This document shows, one piece after another, positions 1 to 5,598 of a stretch of 7,379 nucleotides of DNA. The position numbers and the translations under genes are program-made. This DNA is from Brachyspira catarrhinii. Its GTDB lineage: Bacteria; Spirochaetota; Brachyspiria; Brachyspirales; Brachyspiraceae. The notes under the pieces were generated by a model, which made no database searches, was not told the origin of the DNA, and saw only the letters and a list, made by a program, of their open reading frames with translations. The stretch covers positions 1 through 7,379 of the forward strand of contig NZ_SJDU01000085.1 in NCBI RefSeq assembly GCF_005518285.1, read 5' to 3'. Positions within the stretch are counted from its first letter, which is position 1. Each line of letters starts with the position of its first letter.

Positions 1-2234
1 AAGTATATGCCGAAGTCAATATAGGAGACGAAACTTTATCTATAGTTTGCGGAGCGCCGAATGTGAGAGAAGGAATATTCGTTCCCGTAGCGCTGATAGG
101 AGCGAAACTGCCAAACGGACTTACGATTAAAAAAGCGTCAATAAGAAATATCGAAAGTAACGGAATGTTATGCTCGAGAACGGAATTGGGCTATGACGAA
201 ATCGAAGGAATTTACGGAATATGGATATTGGACGAAGATATAAATAAAGCGGGATTGAATGCGGACGATATTTTAGGAAAACCGCTTTCTTTAATAGTCG
301 GAGAAGGCGATTATATATTTAATGTGGAAATTACGGCAAACAGAGGAGATTTGATAAGCGTTATAGGTTTTGCAAGAGAGTGTTCTTTGGTATTGAAAAA
401 AAGAGTAAGCGTCCATCAAGCGAATACTTACGATTCCGCTGGAGGAAATATCGATATAACTATAGAAAATCTAAAAGGCTGCTACAAATATACGGGAAGA
501 TTAATAAAAAATATAACGGTTGCTCCCTCTCCAGAATGGATGCAAAAAAAATTAAGAAAATGCGGAGTAAATCCAATCAATAATATAGTCGACATTACAA
601 ATTATGTTATGCTCGAATACGGACAGCCTTTGCATGCATACGATTTCGATAAAATAAAAGGAGAAAAAATTATAGTAAGAGACGCGAAAAACGGAGAAAA
701 AATAATTCTTTTGGACGGAAGAGAAGTCGAATTAAGCGAAGAAGTTTTAATCATAGCGGACGAAGAAAATCCTATAGGAATTGCGGGAGTTATGGGCGGA
801 GATTCCACAAAAATCGAAGAAACCACGAAAAATATTTTAATAGAATCGGCTTATTTCGACCATATAATCGTTAAAAAATCTTCCATCGCCACAAATACGA
901 AAACGGACGCTTCTTATAGATTTGAAAGAGATATTGACCATACGGCGACTTTGCCAGCGTTAAATAAAGCGGTGGATTTAATAATAACTTTGGATAGCGA
1001 ATGCAAAATAGCATCGAGAGCGAAAGAAGTAAATACGAAACAATTTGAAATAACCAAAATAATATTCGATTGCGAACTTGTAAAAAGATATTTGGGGCTT
1101 GATATGAATAGAAGCGAAATATCTTCAATATTCAAAAGATACGATTTCAATGTTTCCGCTTTGGGAGAAAATAGTTTAAAAGTGGAAGTTCCTTTTTACA
1201 GACATGATTTGTCGATAGCGGAAGATTTGGTGGAAGAGATAGCGAGAGTTTACGGATACAATAATATATCTTCGAATATTCCTCATATAAAATGCAATCC
1301 TATAAATACCGATTACGAAGAGATAAGCTTGATAAAGCATAAAATGGCTTCTTACGGACTTTACGAAACAAAACAGTATTCTATGGGAGATAGTTCCATT
1401 TTCAAACGATTCGGAATAGATGAAGAAAAATTTATTAAAGTGGTTAATCCTCTCACAAGCGAAATGGATGTTTTGCGTCCTACCGCTTTGGCTTCTTTAT
1501 TGAATAATGTAATTTATAATCAAAATCATAGGCATAAAAACGGCGCTTTATTTGAAGTGGGAAATATTTTTTATAAAAACGGAGATAAATTTGTCGAAGA
1601 AAAGCATCTTTCGGCTGTTATGTTCGGATTATATCAAGAAAAATTATGGAATAAAGACGCGAGAGTTTACGATTTTTTTGATATGAGCGGAGTAATCGAG
1701 GAATTATTGATAAAAGATTTGAAATGCTCGGATTATAATTTGATTGCAAAAGAAAATAATTTATTCGTTCCTACAATATCCGCGGAAATCGTTATATTCG
1801 GAGAGAAAATAGGAATAATTGGCAAACTTCATCCGAAAATCCTTGAAATATTCGACATTAACACGGATGTTTATTATTTGGATATTGACATAAGAAAAAC
1901 ATTGAAACTTATTAAAGAGAGAGCGAAAAAATTAAAATTAAAAGACATTGGAAAATATCCAGCGGTATTCAGAGATTTGGCTTTGGTTTGCGACAATAAT
2001 ATAGAGTTTAGCAAAGTAATCAAAGCGATAAATAAATTCAGCGATATAATTCAAAATGTCGAAGTGGTAGACAGATATGTCGGCGAGCAAGTGGAAGAAG
2101 GAAAACAATCGATAGCGATTTCAATCACTTATTACGATATTAACAAAACATTAAAAGAAGAAGAAATTAATTCGGTTGAATCTTCTTTGCTTGAAATGTT
2201 GAAAAATAAATTCTCAATAAATTTGAGAGTATAA
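1..2234 (+). CDS. pheT: Phenylalanine--tRNA ligase beta subunit, 5' end outside the window
   Basis: Beta chain of the cytoplasmic (alpha-beta)2 synthetase that charges tRNA-Phe; the catalytic alpha chain, PheS, is not in the window. The reading frame is open from base 3, and the GTG at 63 is only an internal Val of the conserved CGAPNV stretch, so the real start lies upstream. Against the E. coli protein about 60 residues are missing; 743 are visible. Numbering from that Val: the tRNA-binding OB fold runs to about residue 75, TANRGDL at 91-97, the B3/B4 editing module around 140-315 with VDITNYVMLEYGQPLHAYD (176-194) and GIAGVMGG (239-246), RFERDID (286-292), the B5 region ending in DLVEEIARVYGYN (388-400), then a catalytic-like fold, and a C-terminal ferredoxin-like anticodon-binding domain at about 630-723. 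No frameshift or lost motif is visible. The identification is very secure; the left boundary is the window edge. Confidence 0.97.
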   Translation, partial: VYAEVNIGDETLSIVCGAPNVREGIFVPVALIGAKLPNGLTIKKASIRNIESNGMLCSRTELGYDEIEGIYGIWILDEDINKAGLNADDILGKPLSLIVGEGDYIFNVEITANRGDLISVIGFARECSLVLKKRVSVHQANTYDSAGGNIDITIENLKGCYKYTGRLIKNITVAPSPEWMQKKLRKCGVNPINNIVDITNYVMLEYGQPLHAYDFDKIKGEKIIVRDAKNGEKIILLDGREVELSEEVLIIADEENPIGIAGVMGGDSTKIEETTKNILIESAYFDHIIVKKSSIATNTKTDASYRFERDIDHTATLPALNKAVDLIITLDSECKIASRAKEVNTKQFEITKIIFDCELVKRYLGLDMNRSEISSIFKRYDFNVSALGENSLKVEVPFYRHDLSIAEDLVEEIARVYGYNNISSNIPHIKCNPINTDYEEISLIKHKMASYGLYETKQYSMGDSSIFKRFGIDEEKFIKVVNPLTSEMDVLRPTALASLLNNVIYNQNHRHKNGALFEVGNIFYKNGDKFVEEKHLSAVMFGLYQEKLWNKDARVYDFFDMSGVIEELLIKDLKCSDYNLIAKENNLFVPTISAEIVIFGEKIGIIGKLHPKILEIFDINTDVYYLDIDIRKTLKLIKERAKKLKLKDIGKYPAVFRDLALVCDNNIEFSKVIKAINKFSDIIQNVEVVDRYVGEQVEEGKQSIAISITYYDINKTLKEEEINSVESSLLEMLKNKFSINLRV

Positions 2235-2257
2235 TTAGAATTAAAATCGGAGAGATT

Positions 2258-2656
2258 ATGGAATACGATATAATAAGCTGGGAAAATATTAACGAAGCGA
2301 TAGAAACGATAGCGAAACAAATAGAAGATTCAAAAATTCATTACGAGGTTCTTTACGGACTCGCAAGGGGCGGATTAGTTCCAGCGGTTATGTTGTCGCA
2401 TAGGCTGAATATTCCGATGGTTCTTAATATGGAAGAGGTTTGGAGATTAAAAGTAAAGAATAAAGCCGCTTTAATAGTGGACGATATTTCCGACACGGGA
2501 GATACTCTAAAATATTTTGACGAGCAGAAATTCGATATTGCGGCGCTTTTTGTTAGAGAACACACGAGCAAAGTAAAGCCGAAATACAGTTATAAAAATA
2601 TTAATCATAATAATTGGCTTTTATTTCCTTGGGAGACAAAAGACTCGAGTAAATAA
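2258..2656 (+). CDS. Gpt-like purine phosphoribosyltransferase family protein
   Basis: Small type I phosphoribosyltransferase of 132 residues. Such enzymes join a base to PRPP, releasing pyrophosphate; they are soluble and cytoplasmic. The PRPP-binding loop is clear at 71-84 (ALIVDDISDTGDTL, acidic pair D75-D76), and GLARGGLVPA (34-43) matches the pyrophosphate-binding segment of xanthine-guanine phosphoribosyltransferase, which reads SRGGLVPG. The C-terminal NWLLFPWE (119-126) matches the WIEQPWD end of Gpt-type enzymes. The segment between residues 50 and 70 is short, and base specificity (xanthine, guanine, hypoxanthine or other) cannot be read from it. GGAGAG at 2249-2254 sits just before the ATG. 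The gene starts 23 bases after pheT with no visible promoter or terminator between, so it is probably transcribed with pheT. Fold assignment is strong; substrate is uncertain. Confidence 0.85.
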   Translation: MEYDIISWENINEAIETIAKQIEDSKIHYEVLYGLARGGLVPAVMLSHRLNIPMVLNMEEVWRLKVKNKAALIVDDISDTGDTLKYFDEQKFDIAALFVREHTSKVKPKYSYKNINHNNWLLFPWETKDSSK

Positions 2657-2721
2657 TTAAAATATATAATATATTTATAAAAATTATTGACGAAGCGGTT
2701 AAAAGATTGGGAATAAATTAA
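2657..2721 (+). other. Possible remnant of a coding-sequence 3' end
   Basis: Just after the phosphoribosyltransferase stop, the frame from about 2653 to the TAA at 2719-2721 is open, and its last part reads KIIDEAVKRLGIN. The stretch 2689-2712 (GAC GAA GCG GTT AAA AGA TTG GGA) uses the same codons as neighbouring genes and is richer in G and C than the AT-rich DNA around it. It has no ATG, GTG or TTG start in frame before it, and it lies in a different frame from the gene before it, so it is not a gene as it stands. It could be the tail of a deleted gene, or chance. This is inference from composition only. Confidence 0.25.
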
Positions 2722-2782
2722 TTTGTTTTTTAAAGGTTTTATATTTATAATAATTTAAATAATAATTATCCGACACTTTATA

Positions 2783-2811
2783 TTGACAAATAATATATTT
2801 ACTATTATATT
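2783..2811 (+). promoter_or_regulatory. Sigma-70-type promoter for the DUF151 / transglutaminase-TPR pair
   Basis: A perfect -35 hexamer TTGACA (2783-2788) is followed after 17 bases by TATATT (2806-2811), one mismatch from the consensus TATAAT. Transcription would begin near 2818, leaving a leader of only about 17 bases before the GTG start of the next gene, just enough for the ribosome binding site. The DNA upstream (2740-2770) is almost pure A/T and could act as an UP element. No operator-like inverted repeat overlaps the site. In AT-rich DNA a -10 match is cheap, but the full TTGACA at ideal spacing just before a gene makes this credible. Confidence 0.7.
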
Positions 2812-2821
2812 TCATATTTGA

Positions 2822-2825
2822 GAGG
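2822..2825 (+). promoter_or_regulatory. Ribosome binding site that fixes a GTG start
   Basis: GAGG, within GAGAGGA, lies nine bases before the GTG at 2835. No in-frame ATG occurs upstream, and the first downstream Met is residue 19, inside the first conserved strand of the DUF151 domain. The GTG is therefore the supported start. Confidence 0.75.
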
Positions 2826-2834
2826 ATTATAAAA

Positions 2835-3464
2835 GTGATTGAAGCGAAAGTTCACAGTTTGGCTATTACCGATAAAGGCTTTGTCGTTATGTTGAGACCA
2901 ATAAATTCCGAAAAGGTTATTCCGATTTTTATAGATTATTTGCAGGCTCAATCTATGGCAACGGCGTTATTTAATTATAAAATGGGAAGACCTCTAACGC
3001 ATGACCTTATAAACAGCATATTTAAAAACTGCAATATTCGACTCGTAAATATAATAATAGACAATGTTCATTTGGACACATATTATTCGAAACTTGTGAT
3101 AGACCATAACGGAAAGAATATATTTATTGACGCTCGACCTTCTGACGCCATAGCGCTCGCTTTAAGATTTCAAGCGTCTATTTTTGTAGAAGAACATGTT
3201 ATAGAAAAAGCGGGAATGATATTGGACGATAGCGGAGAGACGGCGAAAGAAACGGATGTAAAAAGCGGAATTCCTTACAACTATCAAGTTTTTGATAAAG
3301 AAAATTCCGACAATACTAAAAAAGACTTAAAATCAAACGAAAGCGGCGCCAAAACGAAAGAAGAAATACAAAAATTGTTGGAGCAAGCGGTAAAGGAAGA
3401 GAGATACGAAGACGCCGCAAAATATAGAGACGAACTTAATAATTTGGAGAATTTGGAAAATTAA
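2835..3464 (+). CDS. DUF151 bifunctional-nuclease-like protein with C-terminal UVR motif
   Basis: A 209-residue cytoplasmic protein in two parts. Residues 1-133 form a DUF151 (BFN) domain: RPLTHDL (52-58) and the family core DARPSDAIALALR (99-111) are both present. Founding plant members were reported to have RNase and DNase activity, while most bacterial members are uncharacterised. A charged linker (about 134-173, Lys/Asp/Ser/Asn-rich) leads to a UVR motif at about 176-207 (AVKEERYEDAAKYRDEL), a short helical hairpin that mediates protein contacts in UvrB/UvrC and McsA. The DUF151-UVR arrangement is known in several bacterial phyla, so it is not a new fusion. The start is GTG, with a good Shine-Dalgarno and its own promoter at 2783-2811. 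The exported transglutaminase/TPR gene follows 16 bases later, so the two are likely co-transcribed. Domain call is strong; enzymatic activity is not shown by sequence. Confidence 0.9.
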   Translation: MIEAKVHSLAITDKGFVVMLRPINSEKVIPIFIDYLQAQSMATALFNYKMGRPLTHDLINSIFKNCNIRLVNIIIDNVHLDTYYSKLVIDHNGKNIFIDARPSDAIALALRFQASIFVEEHVIEKAGMILDDSGETAKETDVKSGIPYNYQVFDKENSDNTKKDLKSNESGAKTKEEIQKLLEQAVKEERYEDAAKYRDELNNLENLEN

Positions 3465-3480
3465 AAAATATTGGAGTATT

Positions 3481-4650
3481 ATGAATAAATATTTTAAAAT
3501 TGCGCTATTTTTATTAATTGTTTGTTCCACAATATACGCTAAACCTTCCGACAAAATAAAATTTAATTCGAGCGAAGTGACAAAATTGGAGTTTGATTTT
3601 TTTACTAAAATCGATAGAGGACAGACTAACGATATAGAGACGCATTATGACGGATTTATAATAGCTTCTGGAATAACGGACGAAGAAGAGTTTAAATTAT
3701 ATAAAGGCAAATTAAACGAAATAAGAAATTTGGCAAAAACGGAACTCTCGCAATACGCAAGCGAAGGAGCTTACAATTTTGGAAAAAGATTGCTCGCATG
3801 GATTTACGAAAAAGGAATATTAAAAAAATATTTTGAAACGGCGACTCTATTTCAAGATATGATATATAAGGGAGAATACAACTGCCTAACTTCTAGCATA
3901 TTATATTCTTTGCTATATACGGAATTCGGTTTTAATGTAAAAGGAATTTTAACTTCAAATCATGCGTTTTGTATGGTTTATACGGATAGAGGAAATATAG
4001 ATGTCGAAACTACCGTAGCTAAAGGATTCGACCCTGGAACTAAAGAAATAAGAAATACGGGTTCGTCAACTATAATAACTTTCGTCCCAAAACAAAATTA
4101 CAATAACAGAAACGAAGTCGATATTTTAACTTTAATCGCCACTCTATACCCGAATTCCATTTCCTTAAGAAAAATAGAAAGAGATTTGGACAGACAAATT
4201 ATAATGGCAAAAAAAGCCTATTATCTATCGCCCGACACGGAAATGTATAACGATAATTTGATAAGAGCGTTCAATAGAGCGGCTTTGGAACATATAAGAA
4301 AATCGGAATATGAGGAAGCTTATAGACATTTGGAAGAGGCTTTAATTTTCGACAATAACAATTCGAGGACAAAAGACACTATAATTCGCTACTATAATTC
4401 TATGGGACTTTCGTATTTAGGGAAAAAAGATTTTCCGAACGCGATACAGATTTATAAACAAGGCTTAAAAGACACTGGCAATAACGCTAAAGTATTGGAA
4501 AATAATCTTAAAGTTTCGTATTATAATTATATCGTATCGGAATATAATTCGAGGAGATATAATAACGCTTACACAATTTCCGAAGAGGCTTTAAAATTAT
4601 TTCCTAAAGATAGAGATTTTATAAGATTGCAAACTTCGATTCCAAAGTAA
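3481..4650 (+). CDS. Exported transglutaminase-like protein with C-terminal TPR repeats
   Basis: A 389-residue protein of unknown role, probably periplasmic. Residues 1-20 form a signal peptide: Lys-containing N-terminus, hydrophobic core ALFLLIVC, and a signal peptidase I site after TIYA. C15 could suggest a lipobox (LIVC), but Val before the Cys makes lipidation less likely. A transglutaminase-like domain spans about 75-210: NCLTSSILYSLLYTEFGF has the expected nucleophile C135 at the head of a helix, with H161 (SNHAF) and D174 (GNIDVETT) completing a Cys-His-Asp triad. Three tetratricopeptide repeats follow at about 263-296, 303-336 and 345-378, typical protein-contact surfaces. The family includes proteases, amidases and cross-linking enzymes, so an envelope protein or peptidoglycan substrate is possible but unproven. 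GGAG at 3473-3476 lies close to the ATG. It follows the DUF151-UVR gene by 16 bases and ends 4 bases from the stop of the convergent sugar kinase gene. Intact and in frame throughout. Confidence 0.85.
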   Translation: MNKYFKIALFLLIVCSTIYAKPSDKIKFNSSEVTKLEFDFFTKIDRGQTNDIETHYDGFIIASGITDEEEFKLYKGKLNEIRNLAKTELSQYASEGAYNFGKRLLAWIYEKGILKKYFETATLFQDMIYKGEYNCLTSSILYSLLYTEFGFNVKGILTSNHAFCMVYTDRGNIDVETTVAKGFDPGTKEIRNTGSSTIITFVPKQNYNNRNEVDILTLIATLYPNSISLRKIERDLDRQIIMAKKAYYLSPDTEMYNDNLIRAFNRAALEHIRKSEYEEAYRHLEEALIFDNNNSRTKDTIIRYYNSMGLSYLGKKDFPNAIQIYKQGLKDTGNNAKVLENNLKVSYYNYIVSEYNSRRYNNAYTISEEALKLFPKDRDFIRLQTSIPK

Positions 4651-4654
4651 ACGA

Positions 4655-5572
4655 TTATTCCATATTAAATCTTTCTTTTATTGCTTTCACATCGTATTTT
4701 GCCGTTCCGCCTTTCACTTGAATCATCTCTTCCGAGACAGCCGAAGCGAAGTCCAAAACTTTTTTAATGTCGGATTTTTTCAAAATAGCGTAGCTTAAAG
4801 CGGCGCAAAAAGAATCGCCCGCACCTACCGTATCGACTACTTTAATTTTATTCGAAGGCTTAAATATATATTCGCCTTTATGAAGAGAAGCGGCGCCGTC
4901 TTTGCCCAAAGTTAAAAATATATAATCTATATTAAAATCTTTATTCAAATTTCTTAATAATATTTCGCTGTCTTTTTTTAAGTCGATTTTTAAAGAAGGA
5001 TAAAATAAATTTTTTATTGCCAGAAGTTCGTCATCGTTTATTTTTAATATATTTATAAAATCCAAAGCCTCTTTTACTTTTTCTTTTGTGTAATAGTTTT
5101 TTCTAAAAGTGACATCGCATACTTTATATTTTGCGTCTATATTTTTGAATATATTTTTTAATGCGTTATAAGATTTTTCGCTTCTGCAAGAGAGAATATT
5201 AAAATAAAACAAATCGTATCTCTCTTTTAGGGCTTTTTCAATATCCGAACTAAATTCTATATTATCCCAAGCGACATTTTCATGAATTATATAATCTGGA
5301 ACTTTATTTTCGTTCAAAAATACCGTAGCTTTTCCCGTTTCATAATTATCGAGAAGTTGTATCAGAGAAGAATCTATATTTTCATTTTCAATAAATTTAA
5401 TAGCCTCTTTAGAAAAATCGTCTTTCCCCAACGCCGTTATAAATTTCAAATTATCGTCTTTTGATATGAGTCTCGATAACTGAACCGAATAATTGAAAGG
5501 CGCTCCTCCTATAACGGCAATATCCTCGTAAACATCGAACAAAAGCTCTCCAAAAACAATCGTTTTAATCAT
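4655..5572 (-). CDS. PfkB-family carbohydrate kinase, fructokinase-like
   Basis: Cytoplasmic sugar kinase of 305 residues, the usual size for the ribokinase/PfkB family, transferring phosphate from ATP to a sugar hydroxyl. The N-terminal substrate region shows GELLFDVY (8-15) and GGAPFN (22-27), as in fructokinases. KATVFLNENKVPDY and ENVAWD (98-103) match a common bacterial fructokinase-like subgroup. KINDDE (177-182) carries the N-x-x-E metal-coordinating motif, TLGKDGA (221-227) is typical, and the signature DTVGAGDSF (247-255) holds the catalytic base D253 and the anion hole. Fructose is the best guess, but ribose, tagatose or nucleoside kinases share this fold. AGGAA (5581-5585) sits eight bases before the ATG. 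It begins 26 bases after the PBP gene on the same strand, with no promoter recognised in that gap, so it is probably co-transcribed as the distal gene. Its stop faces the convergent transglutaminase/TPR gene 4 bases away. Confidence 0.9.
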   Translation of the reverse strand: MIKTIVFGELLFDVYEDIAVIGGAPFNYSVQLSRLISKDDNLKFITALGKDDFSKEAIKFIENENIDSSLIQLLDNYETGKATVFLNENKVPDYIIHENVAWDNIEFSSDIEKALKERYDLFYFNILSCRSEKSYNALKNIFKNIDAKYKVCDVTFRKNYYTKEKVKEALDFINILKINDDELLAIKNLFYPSLKIDLKKDSEILLRNLNKDFNIDYIFLTLGKDGAASLHKGEYIFKPSNKIKVVDTVGAGDSFCAALSYAILKKSDIKKVLDFASAVSEEMIQVKGGTAKYDVKAIKERFNME

Positions 5573-5598
5573 AAAAAATATTCCTATTTAATTTATTT

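Noticed and set aside
63..65. GTG as the start codon of the first gene
   Set aside because: The frame continues upstream to base 3 and encodes SIVCGAPN, a conserved part of the PheT tRNA-binding domain, so this is an internal Val codon.
2660..2676. Inverted repeat AAATATA-TAA-TATATTT just after the phosphoribosyltransferase gene, considered as a terminator
   Set aside because: The seven-pair stem is entirely A-T and no T tract follows, so it would be too weak to terminate. Chance palindromes are common at this composition.
2714..2730. AAATTAATTT palindrome followed by GTTTTTT, considered as a terminator
   Set aside because: The palindrome has no loop and no G-C pairs; only the T tract resembles a terminator.
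2699..2815. Minus-strand open frame of 38 codons with an ATG, in the intergenic region
   Set aside because: Its product is almost only Lys, Tyr, Asn and Ile, as expected from random A/T-rich DNA, there is no Shine-Dalgarno before its ATG, and it runs through the plus-strand promoter.
3514..3525. Lipobox LIVC in the signal peptide of the transglutaminase/TPR protein
   Set aside because: Val directly before the Cys is unfavourable, and a good signal peptidase I site (TIYA) follows five residues later. Spirochaete lipoboxes are loose, so lipidation is not fully excluded.
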